Numbered from the stretch's first letter, positions 1-7,853 are shown. The stretch: 46,209 nucleotides of DNA from an uncultured Bacteroidales bacterium (GCA_902788865.1 CADALZ010000020.1:1-46209), one strand, 5' to 3'. Translations and numbers: made by a program. The notes: a model not told the origin generated them from the letters alone.

Positions 1-283
1 CCACCCGCATGAGGTCGAAGTAATAGGCCGAGTGGAAGGTGTGGAGCTTATAGTGCTTGAGCTTATCCAGATAGACGTAGTAGTGGCCGTGATGCTCATG
101 GTGCATCTCTGCTGGCAAAGGGCTGAGGGCTTCCAACTGGTTGTAATACCTCACTCGGTCTTGGATATAGTCCCAGTCGGGCCGCTGGCGCACATCAGCC
201 AAGAGGCGCTGCATCCGGCTTCTGTAGTAAGCAGCAGGAAGCAGCGTCTTCAGATATTCCTTAATGATATAGGATAACCTCAT
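1..283 (-). CDS. Probable glycosyltransferase family 90 protein (C-terminal part outside window)
   Basis: The frame opens at an ATG at 283 and runs off the left edge, giving 94 visible residues. It starts MRLSYIIKEYLKTLLP, followed by DYIQDRVRYYNQLE near residues 39-52 and a Tyr/His-rich stretch ending YYFDLMRV. The N-terminal pattern (basic helix, LLPxxYYR, then D-YIxxRVxYYN-L) is what I associate with Bacteroidota GT90 (LPS/capsule glucosyltransferase-like) proteins; the catalytic part is not in the window. A PHO-box-like site and a -7 element lie upstream, suggesting expression under phosphate limitation. The family is a recollection from the N-terminus only; that this is a real gene is more certain. 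Confidence 0.6.
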   Translation of the reverse strand, partial: MRLSYIIKEYLKTLLPAAYYRSRMQRLLADVRQRPDWDYIQDRVRYYNQLEALSPLPAEMHHEHHGHYYVYLDKLKHYKLHTFHSAYYFDLMRV

Positions 284-308
284 GTATGTACCGTTTTAGA
301 TTTCGGCG

Positions 309-316
309 CAAAGATA
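309..316 (-). promoter_or_regulatory. -7 element (TATCTTTG) of the GT90-like gene
   Basis: Minus-strand TATCTTTG matches the Bacteroidota consensus TAnnTTTG and lies about 25 nt upstream of the ATG at 283. No TTTG/TTG -33 element is seen at 19-21 nt, fitting an activator-dependent promoter. The PHO-box-like site at 350-367 is 33 nt further upstream. Confidence 0.65.
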
Positions 317-349
317 GAGCAAAAGGATTAGAGTGTGATAGGGAAATAG

Positions 350-367
350 GTTACATTTCTATGACAT
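350..367 (-). promoter_or_regulatory. PHO-box-like operator A (ATGTCAT AGAA ATGTAAC)
   Basis: The minus strand shows two 7-mers, ATGTCAT and ATGTAAC, separated by 4 nt (11-nt period). This is the architecture of PhoB sites and close to the E. coli PHO box (CTGTCAT-N4-CTGT[CA]A[CT]), 6 of 7 in each half. It lies 33 nt upstream of the -7 element at 309-316, the same distance as operator B from its own -7 element. It also falls just past the stop of the histidine kinase gene. Binding by the adjacent response regulator is inferred. Confidence 0.7.
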
Positions 368-394
368 TCACTGAGGTCTAGAAATTCCAAGCCA

Positions 395-1318
395 TTATTT
401 CTTACGGAGCGTGAACTCGAACAAGAGTCCGCCCGATGCCGGAGAGCTGGCCGTGATGCTGCCGCCATGTAGCAGCACTGCATTCTTGACGATGGAGAGT
501 CCCAAGCCAGTGCCGCCCATATCACGGCTGCGGCCCTTGTCTATGCGATAGAAACGCTCGAAGATACGAGGCAGATGTTCGGGTGGAATACCTACGCCAT
601 TGTCCTTCACCACGAAACGCCAATCGTCCTGCTCCTGAGTAGCAGTGATCTCGATGGTAGTGCCCTGTCCGGCATAGTTGGTGGCATTGTCCACCAAGTT
701 GCGGAAGATGCTGTAGATGAGAGATGGATTTCCCTGGATAATGATGCTCTGTGGGAGATAATTCAGCAGCTTCATCTGGCGTGTTTCTACCTTGAATGAT
801 GTTTCCTGCACGATTTCGGCAACGATGGTAGAGACATTGACTCGCTCCTTAGAAATCATGTCTTTGGCATAGTCCATGCGGTTGAGCGTAGAGATGTCTT
901 GCAGCAAGGTAGATAAGCGTCGGGCTTGTGCGTTGGTGCGGATGATGAACTGTCGCTTCACCTCTTCGGAGATATCGGGGCTCTCAAGGATGGTGTCTGT
1001 GAAGCCGAGGATGCTGGCCACAGGGGTTTTGAGTTCGTGGGCGATATTCTGAGTAAGCTGGCGTCGCATGCTGTTCTCCTTCTCGGCCTGCTCACGGCTG
1101 ATGCGCTCGTCCATGCGCTTGGCATAGCGGAATAAGAGGAATCCGAGGAATGCCATCACGACCAGCGAGAAGAGCAAGAGGTGCCAGTCGCTGACTTCTT
1201 CGAAGGGGACGATGAACTTACGATCGTAGTCCTCGAACAAGATAAAGACAGCGGCATAGATAAAGAATACGGCCATGACGCTGAGCCACATCTTGCGGCC
1301 TTCTGACAACTTCTTCAT
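395..1318 (-). CDS. Sensor histidine kinase, PhoR-like
   Basis: 307-residue membrane histidine kinase. Two transmembrane segments (about 11-28 and 45-64) bracket a very short periplasmic loop, so the signal is probably not sensed by a large extracytoplasmic domain. The HisKA box AHELKTP places the phosphorylated His at residue 94. The ATPase domain has the N box around N211, G1 DNGVG (239-243) and G2 GGTGLGL (268-274), so it should be active. It follows the response regulator by 14 nt in the same transcript. A PhoR role is suggested by the PHO-box-like sites nearby and the Na/Pi cotransporter next door; the sequence alone only proves a HisKA/HATPase kinase. Confidence 0.9.
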   Translation of the reverse strand: MKKLSEGRKMWLSVMAVFFIYAAVFILFEDYDRKFIVPFEEVSDWHLLLFSLVVMAFLGFLLFRYAKRMDERISREQAEKENSMRRQLTQNIAHELKTPVASILGFTDTILESPDISEEVKRQFIIRTNAQARRLSTLLQDISTLNRMDYAKDMISKERVNVSTIVAEIVQETSFKVETRQMKLLNYLPQSIIIQGNPSLIYSIFRNLVDNATNYAGQGTTIEITATQEQDDWRFVVKDNGVGIPPEHLPRIFERFYRIDKGRSRDMGGTGLGLSIVKNAVLLHGGSITASSPASGGLLFEFTLRKK

Positions 1319-1332
1319 AGCGCTCCACTCTC

Positions 1333-2031
1333 CTACTTTTTATCTAATACTTCTTCGAAAGAATAGCCAAAGCCTGTGCGAGAGATGAGACAGGCGGCAT
1401 AGCGACCGAGTTTCTTGCGCAGACGGGCGATATTGACATCGACAGTGCGCTCTGTGACTACAACATCTTGCGGCCATACTTGATCGAGCAACTGACGGCG
1501 GCTGAACACCTGTCCGCGATGCTGTAAAAGCAAATTGAGCAGATCGAACTCCGTACGTGTGAAGGTGGCGTTCTCACCATCTACCGTCACGACCTTCCTT
1601 TCGCCATCAACCACCAGTCCGTCATAGACTAGCTGTGAACTGTCTGGACTTTCCGTGTTCCCCACCCTACTCAGCACGGCTTTCACACGGGCCATCACTT
1701 CGCGCACAGAGAACGGCTTGGGCACATAGTCGTCGGCCCCAAGTCCGAAGCCTCGCAGGGTGTCATCTTCGGTATCCTTGGCCGTGAGGAAGATGATGGG
1801 CAGATGGGCTGTCTTCTCGGAGGCCTTCAGTTTCTCGGCCAGCTCGAAGCCCGACATGCCAGGCATCATCACATCGAGGAGGAGCAAATCGAAGTCTGTG
1901 ACTTCCAGCTGCAATGCCTCTTCTGCCGAGTACACTGCCTGAGCCTGAAAGCCGGCTGCATGAAGATTGAACAACAGGATGTCGCACAAATCACGCTCAT
2001 CATCGATGACCAAAATACGTTTCCTCTCCAT
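1333..2031 (-). CDS. OmpR/PhoB-family response regulator
   Basis: 232 residues. The N-terminal receiver has the acidic pair D10-D11, phospho-acceptor D53, T83 and K105; the C-terminal winged helix (about 130-228) contains the TRTEFDLL and RTVDVNIARLRKK signatures of OmpR/PhoB proteins. Such regulators bind direct repeats with 11-nt spacing, and three such repeats occur within 2 kb, so this is probably the PhoB-equivalent. The kinase gene follows 14 nt downstream. The ATG at 2031 aligns with the usual receiver start. The promoter -7 element ends only 8 nt before this ATG, so the transcript may be nearly leaderless. Confidence 0.92.
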   Translation of the reverse strand: MERKRILVIDDERDLCDILLFNLHAAGFQAQAVYSAEEALQLEVTDFDLLLLDVMMPGMSGFELAEKLKASEKTAHLPIIFLTAKDTEDDTLRGFGLGADDYVPKPFSVREVMARVKAVLSRVGNTESPDSSQLVYDGLVVDGERKVVTVDGENATFTRTEFDLLNLLLQHRGQVFSRRQLLDQVWPQDVVVTERTVDVNIARLRKKLGRYAACLISRTGFGYSFEEVLDKK

Positions 2032-2039
2032 ATCTGTTG

Positions 2040-2069
2040 CAAAGATATAAAAAACTATTAACTCTCCAA
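2040..2069 (-). promoter_or_regulatory. Promoter of the response regulator-kinase operon
   Basis: Minus strand: -33 TTG at 2069-2067, 19-nt spacer, -7 TATCTTTG at 2047-2040. Initiation normally falls about 4 nt after the -7 box, which puts the predicted start near 2036, only about 5 nt before the ATG at 2031. Confidence 0.6.
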
Positions 2070-2094
2070 CTAATTGAAGAAAAGAACACGGTCT

Positions 2095-3783
2095 TTATTT
2101 ACCGAAACGTGCCTCTACCACATTAACCACATAGTCGCCCAGTTTCTCCATCTCATTGACGATGTCTATATAGAGCGTACCAATGGCGTAATCGTACTCA
2201 TGATCGTTGACTGCCTGCACATTATCAGCTTTCAGTTGATTACGCATCTGGTTGATTTCATTCTCTATGCGGAAGGTCTCACGGATGTCGTGCTCGTTGC
2301 GATGTCCGCGCATCACGATATTCATCTGTCGCAGCGCATTGTCGCACAGCGTCATCATGGAGAGCAGGCGCTGGTTTTGCTGCTCATTGAACTCCTTGCC
2401 CGCCTCCTGCTTGCGATCGAGCGTGCGAGCCAGTTTGTAGCAGGCATCGCCGATAGACTCCAGTTCGCTGATCTCACGTATCATCTGGCGGATCTTCTGC
2501 TTGGTATCGTCGCTGAGGTGGCCGTCGCTCACCTGCTCCAAATAGCGGGCTATTTCGATCTCGGTCTTGTCGGTGAGGTCTTCCTCATGCTCTATCTGAC
2601 TGAAGAGCTCTGCAAACGGCTTGTCCTTTGTCTCGCCGAACAGCTGTCGCACCATGCCGAACATCTTCTCCACACGCAAGCCGAAGGCTGCGGTCTCCTT
2701 CTGTGCCTGCAAGACGGAGATTTCTGGAGTCTGCACCAGATTGGACTGTATGTACTGCAAACGGAACTCTTCCTTCTCACTTTCTTCCTTCTCTGGAAGC
2801 AGCCAGCGTACCACTTTCTCTATCTGTGGCACAAATCCCAGCAAGATGGCTGTATTGATGACATTGAAGCAGGTGTGGAACATGGCCAGCACTACGGGCA
2901 GCTTCTCTGTCTGTCCGCCAAGCGCAGGATCATAGCCCACAAAACCACACACCATATTCACAAACGGATAGAATATGCAAAGCACCCATATCACACCGAA
3001 TACATTGAATAACAGGTGTGCGAGTGCTGCTCTGCGGGCTTGTGTGTTGGCTCCTAAAGCTACCAGATTGGCCGTAGCTGTGGTGCCGATATTCTCGCCC
3101 ATCACCAGCGCAATACCCAGATAGATAGGTAGCACACCCGTAGAACAAAGCAGAATAGTGATAGCCATCACGGCGGCAGACGACTGCACGATGCAGGTAA
3201 TCAGCGTGCCGATGGCCAAGAAGGCCAGAATGGTGAGATGGCTCGATGTATCAAACGAAGCAAAGAAGGCTATCACCGCTTCATTGTGCTCCAAATCCAA
3301 GGCCTTGCCCGAATTGCTCAGCATCACCAGCGAGAGGAACATAAATGCCGTACCAAACAGGAAATCTCCCAAATAGCGATGCTGCTTCTTGTAGATGAGC
3401 AGCATACCAATCAAGAAAGAGGGATAGACCACATTGGTAAGGTCGACATTATAGCCCAATGACATAATCCAAGCTGTGAGCGTGGTGCCTATATTGGCTC
3501 CCATAATGACGGAGATGGCTTGAGAGAGGGTGAGAAGTCCGGCCGATACGAACGATACGGTCATGACGGTGGTGGCTGATGATGACTGAACGGCACAGGT
3601 GATAAGCGTACCAGTGAGCATGCCCGTCACACGATTGGTGGTCATCTTGGCAAGGATGTGTCTGAGCTGTGGTCCTGCCATTTTCTGCAGCGCCTCACTC
3701 ATCATGCGCATGCCATAGATCAGCAAACTTAATGCGCCGAGTAGCTGAAGCACTATCAGCACGTAATTTTGATTTGTTTCCAT
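2095..3783 (-). CDS. Na+/phosphate cotransporter (NptA/PhoU-domain family)
   Basis: 562 residues. The N-terminal half is membrane-embedded with the two inverted Na/Pi-cotransporter repeats: QSSSA at 66-70 with GANIGTT at 95-101, and QSSAA at 200-204 with GENIGTT at 229-235. The C-terminal part (about 340-555) is a soluble, charged PhoU-like helical domain. It imports inorganic phosphate with sodium across the inner membrane. Upstream are a TATCTTTG -7 element and a PHO-box-like repeat 33 nt further, so induction under phosphate starvation by the neighbouring two-component system is likely. The stop lies 63 nt before the response regulator ATG; the latter also has its own promoter. Confidence 0.93.
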   Translation of the reverse strand: METNQNYVLIVLQLLGALSLLIYGMRMMSEALQKMAGPQLRHILAKMTTNRVTGMLTGTLITCAVQSSSATTVMTVSFVSAGLLTLSQAISVIMGANIGTTLTAWIMSLGYNVDLTNVVYPSFLIGMLLIYKKQHRYLGDFLFGTAFMFLSLVMLSNSGKALDLEHNEAVIAFFASFDTSSHLTILAFLAIGTLITCIVQSSAAVMAITILLCSTGVLPIYLGIALVMGENIGTTATANLVALGANTQARRAALAHLLFNVFGVIWVLCIFYPFVNMVCGFVGYDPALGGQTEKLPVVLAMFHTCFNVINTAILLGFVPQIEKVVRWLLPEKEESEKEEFRLQYIQSNLVQTPEISVLQAQKETAAFGLRVEKMFGMVRQLFGETKDKPFAELFSQIEHEEDLTDKTEIEIARYLEQVSDGHLSDDTKQKIRQMIREISELESIGDACYKLARTLDRKQEAGKEFNEQQNQRLLSMMTLCDNALRQMNIVMRGHRNEHDIRETFRIENEINQMRNQLKADNVQAVNDHEYDYAIGTLYIDIVNEMEKLGDYVVNVVEARFGK

Positions 3784-3825
3784 ATTATTGCATCAAAAAT
3801 GTGACTCAAACAAGAAATCACGCTA

Positions 3826-3833
3826 CAAAGATA
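3826..3833 (-). promoter_or_regulatory. -7 element (TATCTTTG) of the Na/Pi cotransporter
   Basis: TATCTTTG on the minus strand, 42 nt upstream of the ATG at 3783. No -33 TTG at the usual spacing; operator B sits 33 nt upstream instead. Confidence 0.65.
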
Positions 3834-3866
3834 AAACTTAATACCGGCGTGAAACTCCCTAAGGGG

Positions 3867-3884
3867 ATTACATTCTTATTACAT
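3867..3884 (-). promoter_or_regulatory. PHO-box-like operator B (ATGTAAT AAGA ATGTAAT)
   Basis: Two identical heptamers ATGTAAT with a 4-nt spacer on the minus strand (11-nt period), each matching the E. coli PHO half-site at 5 of 7 positions. The distance to the -7 element of the Na/Pi cotransporter is 33 nt, equal to that of operator A. Confidence 0.75.
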
Positions 3885-3927
3885 TTTCCCATGCACTCTT
3901 CTATGCAGGCGAGAATATAAAATAGGT

Positions 3928-3945
3928 ATTACATTCATGCTACAT
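3928..3945 (-). promoter_or_regulatory. PHO-box-like operator C (ATGTAGC ATGA ATGTAAT)
   Basis: Third 7-4-7 direct repeat, one half-site degenerate, between operator B and the plus-strand barrel gene at 4022. It is 46 nt upstream of that gene's -7 element in reversed orientation, and 61 bp from operator B. It could serve either gene or both. Confidence 0.55.
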
Positions 3946-3991
3946 TCTATTTTAAATAGTAAAACAAAGCGAAAAATTAAGGAAAAATGAC

Positions 3992-3999
3992 TATTTTTG
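3992..3999 (+). promoter_or_regulatory. -7 element (TATTTTTG) of the outer-membrane barrel gene
   Basis: TATTTTTG matches TAnnTTTG and lies 22 nt before the ATG at 4022. The -33 region is A-rich without TTG, consistent with need for an activator. Confidence 0.6.
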
Positions 4000-4021
4000 C
4001 AGCTCAATTTCCAATTACTTG

Positions 4022-5716
4022 ATGAAGAGAGCAATTTTTACGATAGCATTTCTGATGCTGACAGTGCTGACTTGGGCTCAGCAGCAGGACATTGATACAC
4101 TGGGGCTTGGCGTAGAGGCTGAGGCATGGTTTACGCGTTCTGACCACACCGACAAGTCGCGCCGGCTGGCATTGATATTCAATCATGAGAAGTTTGACAT
4201 CTTCGGATCACTGACTTTCGATGACCCTCTGCAGGTGCAAGAAGGCAGCGTGCTGCATACGGTGCAGGGAGACTCTCTATGGCAGCGTAAGTACAATCTC
4301 AGAAAAGAATGGAGCGGCGATGGCTATACGGGCAAGATAGGCATGAACTATCACCTGCGCCCCAACCACCATGTGGGCGTGACTTACCTCCATATTCACA
4401 CGCCTGCCGCCGATGATCCTGGTTCACATATAGGAAGCGTACACATAAACGGTCTGCACAAACTCGACTTGACGGAGGATATCACTTGGCGCAATGGCGT
4501 TGTAAAGACGCAGCAACTGAATGCTTACTATCGCGGTCAGCTGCAAAAAACCAGCATCGCGCTTGATGCGGAATACTACTCGCGCAAAGAGAACGTCAAC
4601 ACGGTTATCAATGCAGATGAAGGCGCAGGAGAAATAGAAGCGAGCAACAGTTTCAGACATAAGCGTACGCATGTTCTGGCGCTGACGCTGGATTTGGAGC
4701 ATACGTTGGAGCATGGCTCTCTAAACTGGGGGACCGCCTATCTCTATACGCGTCGCTTCGACCACCATCAGTCGTCCAGCACACAGCCTTTGGAAAAGAA
4801 CAACTTTTTCCACCATCGTTTCATCCCCTATGTGAATCACACGCTCGAAGCAGATGGATGGCAACTGTCCACTGGTCTGAAATTCGACTCTGAGAGGCAT
4901 GAGGCTTTCTGGCTACCCTCTGTGGCATTGTCGAAAACCATCAGAGAAGCAGAGATATCTCTGGCTTATCAGACCTCTGTGAATAGGCCACTCTACAACT
5001 GGATGACTACTCATGTGACCTATCAAAGCAAGTACGACCGTGAAGTGGGACATGCTGGACTGAAATCGGAATATCTGCATGATATAAGCCTGAAAGGCAC
5101 TTGGAAGTTTATAGAAGGCAGCATCGGTTATGAAGACCTTCGCCATGCGGTGGTGCAGACGGCGTATCAATCGGAGAAATCTCCTTATATCACCTATTGG
5201 ACACACAACAATCTGCGCTCATTGAAGAGCGCTTATGCCACCTTGACTTTATCGCCTGAAATAGGGCTTTGGCACCCCACTCTGAATGTAGAATTACGCA
5301 GACAATGGCTCACGCTGCATACGGACTATGGTAGAAAGGACATGAACACTCCCCTGCTGATAGCCTCTCTTAGCAATGAGCTAAATCTGGGGAAAGGATG
5401 GCTGGCAGAAGCCAACTTCAACTTCCGCAGTAAGGGAGATGCCAGAAATGTGAGCTATACGAAATGCTCATGGACCACTGACCTCAGTCTAAGCAAGTCG
5501 TTCCTGAACGACAGGCTCTATGTGAAAGTAGAGGGCGATGACCTGTTTCATGGCCTGAGAGAAACTTCACGACTCTACGACAAGCACACCATGCTGCAGC
5601 AAGACATGACGTTCAATAGTCGGCACGTGATAGTGACACTGCGTTACAGTTTCAATATGACACACCGCAGCTACAAGGGGCGTGAGGCCGGCGAAGCAGA
5701 GAAATCGCGCTTCTAG
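4022..5716 (+). CDS. Outer membrane beta-barrel protein lacking a TonB plug
   Basis: 564 residues starting MKRAIFTIAFLMLTVLTWAQ, a Sec signal peptide with cleavage near AWAQ/QQ-like residues 18-20. The rest is beta-barrel-like with alternating aromatic/polar strands; the C-terminal part (LSLSKSFLNDRLYVKVEGDD, then an RYSFN strand) resembles the barrel of OMP_b-brl_3-type TonB-dependent proteins. Those are usually about 750-800 residues with an N-terminal carboxypeptidase-like domain and plug; neither is seen here, so this is a barrel-only version. I prefer the ATG at 4022 over a TTG three bases earlier. The stop overlaps that of the converging DUF308 gene by four bases (CTAG). A phosphate-related role is only suggested by operator C upstream. 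Confidence 0.7.
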   Translation: MKRAIFTIAFLMLTVLTWAQQQDIDTLGLGVEAEAWFTRSDHTDKSRRLALIFNHEKFDIFGSLTFDDPLQVQEGSVLHTVQGDSLWQRKYNLRKEWSGDGYTGKIGMNYHLRPNHHVGVTYLHIHTPAADDPGSHIGSVHINGLHKLDLTEDITWRNGVVKTQQLNAYYRGQLQKTSIALDAEYYSRKENVNTVINADEGAGEIEASNSFRHKRTHVLALTLDLEHTLEHGSLNWGTAYLYTRRFDHHQSSSTQPLEKNNFFHHRFIPYVNHTLEADGWQLSTGLKFDSERHEAFWLPSVALSKTIREAEISLAYQTSVNRPLYNWMTTHVTYQSKYDREVGHAGLKSEYLHDISLKGTWKFIEGSIGYEDLRHAVVQTAYQSEKSPYITYWTHNNLRSLKSAYATLTLSPEIGLWHPTLNVELRRQWLTLHTDYGRKDMNTPLLIASLSNELNLGKGWLAEANFNFRSKGDARNVSYTKCSWTTDLSLSKSFLNDRLYVKVEGDDLFHGLRETSRLYDKHTMLQQDMTFNSRHVIVTLRYSFNMTHRSYKGREAGEAEKSRF

Positions 5717-6327
5717 TCTTCCTCTATAATCTCCACATCTTGCACGTCTTCTTCATCGACGCCCATCTTTTCTAAGATGCTCTGGCCAGTCTTGGCTCCC
5801 TCATTCTCATACTTCGGACGCTTGCGCATGAAGAAGAACCAGTTGGTGAACTCAAAGATAGCATAGAGCAGGAAGAACACTCCCAGAACCTTGAACAGTG
5901 TGGTGCGCACACCCACAGGATTCGTCAGTGAGAAGATGCCAGCCAAGAGGATGGTGACAGGCATGATGTAGTGATAGATAGGCACGGGCACCCATTGGCG
6001 GGCGGCTATCAGCGAGGCTATTTGCTGTACGCCTGCCATGGTGAGCACAAAGCCCAAGACGATGGTGAGGATATTGTTGAAGAACCCTGGCATGATGATG
6101 AGCATCAAGCCAAAGAGGAAGCCTCCCAAGGCATCTACAGGAAATGGCGGACGCGTCTCTCCACGATTGGTGAAGTGACTCACAATGGAGAAGATAGACG
6201 GCAGCATGAAAATCACACCCACAGCGATGACCAGATAGTCGGCTGCATTTTGGGGAAATATCACCAGCACCAATCCTACGATCAGTGCAATCATAATTCG
6301 GTAGAATGACGGATTAAATTTAGGCAT
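5713..6327 (-). CDS. DUF308 (HdeD-like) integral membrane protein
   Basis: 204 residues with about six hydrophobic segments in three pairs between residues 8 and 170, the layout of the DUF308/HdeD family, then a hydrophilic acidic tail ending VEIIEED. In E. coli HdeD is an acid-stress membrane protein; the role of Bacteroidota members is unknown to me. Its TAG stop shares the palindrome CTAG with the converging barrel gene. No convincing TAnnTTTG element was seen directly upstream. Confidence 0.85.
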   Translation of the reverse strand: MPKFNPSFYRIMIALIVGLVLVIFPQNAADYLVIAVGVIFMLPSIFSIVSHFTNRGETRPPFPVDALGGFLFGLMLIIMPGFFNNILTIVLGFVLTMAGVQQIASLIAARQWVPVPIYHYIMPVTILLAGIFSLTNPVGVRTTLFKVLGVFFLLYAIFEFTNWFFFMRKRPKYENEGAKTGQSILEKMGVDEEDVQDVEIIEED

Positions 6328-6434
6328 AATATCAAGGTTTATACGTTTACGTTGATAAATTTCGTAATTTTATTCCTATCTACGAAACATTTGAAAGAAA
6401 ATTTCATCTTTTTGTAAAAAATTTTCCATTTTGC

Positions 6435-6465
6435 TTGCATATATGAATAGAACCATTTACATTTG
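6435..6465 (+). promoter_or_regulatory. Promoter of the trp operon
   Basis: -33 TTG at 6435-6437, 20-nt spacer, -7 TACATTTG at 6458-6465. Predicted transcription start near 6469, 19 nt before the leader peptide ATG. Both elements and spacing fit the Bacteroidota consensus. Confidence 0.75.
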
Positions 6466-6487
6466 CACCCAATAAAAGTTGATAGAT

Positions 6488-6541
6488 ATGAAGCATTTGT
6501 TTAATACATATTGGTGGTGGCGCCCGTTACAACTCACATGA
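6488..6541 (+). CDS. trpL: trp operon leader peptide (17 aa, three consecutive Trp)
   Basis: Short ORF encoding MKHLFNTYWWWRPLQLT then TGA. Three successive TGG codons lie at 6512-6520. Trp is the rarest amino acid, so a WWW run in a 17-codon frame between the trp promoter and an intrinsic terminator is the signature of a sensing leader peptide. A ribosome stalled at the Trp codons would leave 6551-6560 free, while one that reaches the stop (6539-6541) would cover it. No Shine-Dalgarno is visible, which is normal in this phylum. Confidence 0.88.
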   Translation: MKHLFNTYWWWRPLQLT

Positions 6542-6552
6542 AGTCGTAAGGA

Positions 6553-6601
6553 GCAGAGGCCGTATGTATATATAAACATAGAAGAATAAGAAAAGCCCTG
6601 T
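6553..6601 (+). promoter_or_regulatory. Candidate antiterminator pairing of the trp attenuator
   Basis: Bases 6553-6560 (GCAGAGGC) can pair with 6595-6601 (GCCCTGT), the lower 5' arm of the terminator, with one bulged A at 6557 and one G-U pair. This structure would exclude the terminator hairpin. I could not find by eye a convincing competing hairpin sequestering 6553-6560; ribosome coverage at the leader stop could do that job. Confidence 0.5.
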
Positions 6602-6624
6602 CGCACCTGCGACGGGGCTTTTTT
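6591..6624 (+). terminator. Intrinsic terminator of the trp attenuator
   Basis: Stem GCCCTGTCGC (6595-6604) with GCGACGGGGC (6609-6618), loop ACCT, one G-U pair, extended by A/U pairs and followed by a T run (6619-6624). It lies between the leader peptide and trpB, 41 nt before the trpB start, so it must be read through for operon expression. Confidence 0.92.
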
Positions 6625-6665
6625 ATTTGATAAAAAAATAAAAGATTAAAACATTAAAAAATATT

Positions 6666-7853
6666 ATGAGTTATTTAGTGGACCAAGATGGTTATTACGG
6701 AGAATTTGGTGGAGCCTATATTCCAGAGATTCTCCACAAATGTGTGGAAGACCTACAGCATGAGTATCTCAAGGTGCTGGAAAGTAAGGCGTTCCAGAAG
6801 GAGTTTCAGCTACTGCTACGCGACTACGTGGGTCGCCCCTCCCCTCTCTATCTGGCACATCGCTTGTCTGAGAAGTATGGTTGCAAAATCTATCTGAAGC
6901 GTGAAGACCTGAATCACACAGGAGCGCACAAGATCAACAACACCGTGGGACAGATCTTACTGGCTCGCCACATGGGCAAGACACGCATCATCGCTGAGAC
7001 TGGTGCTGGACAGCATGGTGTGGCCACGGCTACTGTCTGTGCCCTGATGAACATGGAGTGTGTGGTGTATATGGGTGCCACAGACGTGGAACGCCAGCAT
7101 GTCAATGTAGAGAAGATGAAGATGCTGGGGGCCAGCGTGGTGCCTGTGACTAGTGGTAATATGACGCTGAAAGATGCTACCAACGAGGCTATACGCGACT
7201 GGTGCTGTCATCCTGAGAACACCTTTTATATAATAGGTAGCACCGTAGGCCCTCACCCCTATCCCGATATGGTGGTACGCCTGCAGTCGGTCATCAGCAA
7301 GGAGATCAAGCAGCAGCTCATGGAGAAAGAGGGACGCGACTATCCCGACTATCTCATGGCTTGCGTGGGAGGTGGCAGCAATGCTGGAGGAACCATCTAC
7401 CACTACATAGACGATGAGCGCGTAAAAATCATCTTGGCCGAGGCTGGCGGATTAGGGGTGGATAGTGGCAAGACAGCTGCGACCATTGCCTTAGGACAAA
7501 CGGGCATCATACATGGTGCCAAGACGTACGTCATACAAGATGAAGACGGACAGATAGAGGAGCCTTACTCCATCTCTGCTGGTCTCGACTATCCAGGCAT
7601 CGGTCCGATGCATGCCAATCTGGCTGCTCAGAAGCGAGCCACAGTGGTGGCAGTGAACGATGACGAAGCGTTGAAAGCTGGCTATGAGCTCACACGCTTA
7701 GAAGGCATCATCCCAGCCATAGAGAGTGCCCACGCTCTGGGTGCCTTACCAAAAGTGAAGTTCAATCCTAAAGACGTGGTTGTGCTCACCGTCTCTGGAC
7801 GTGGTGACAAAGACTTGGAAACATACTTAAAATCATTAAAAATTGAGAATTGA
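6666..7853 (+). CDS. trpB: Tryptophan synthase beta chain
   Basis: 395 residues, the usual length of TrpB. It condenses indole with L-serine using pyridoxal phosphate and works as alpha2beta2 with TrpA. The PLP lysine is K89 in [13 protein letters not shown]; the phosphate-binding loop GGGSNAGG is present around residue 234. First structural gene of the operon, immediately downstream of the attenuator terminator. The last residues KIEN and the stop are encoded by the start of a heptamer repeat, so the native C-terminus may have been extended or replaced by the repeat. Confidence 0.98.
   Translation: MSYLVDQDGYYGEFGGAYIPEILHKCVEDLQHEYLKVLESKAFQKEFQLLLRDYVGRPSPLYLAHRLSEKYGCKIYLKREDLNHTGAHKINNTVGQILLARHMGKTRIIAETGAGQHGVATATVCALMNMECVVYMGATDVERQHVNVEKMKMLGASVVPVTSGNMTLKDATNEAIRDWCCHPENTFYIIGSTVGPHPYPDMVVRLQSVISKEIKQQLMEKEGRDYPDYLMACVGGGSNAGGTIYHYIDDERVKIILAEAGGLGVDSGKTAATIALGQTGIIHGAKTYVIQDEDGQIEEPYSISAGLDYPGIGPMHANLAAQKRATVVAVNDDEALKAGYELTRLEGIIPAIESAHALGALPKVKFNPKDVVVLTVSGRGDKDLETYLKSLKIEN

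Noticed and set aside
2074-3012. 312-residue open frame antisense to the Na/Pi cotransporter
   Set aside because: Overlaps a clear transporter gene with QSSSA motifs; no independent support.
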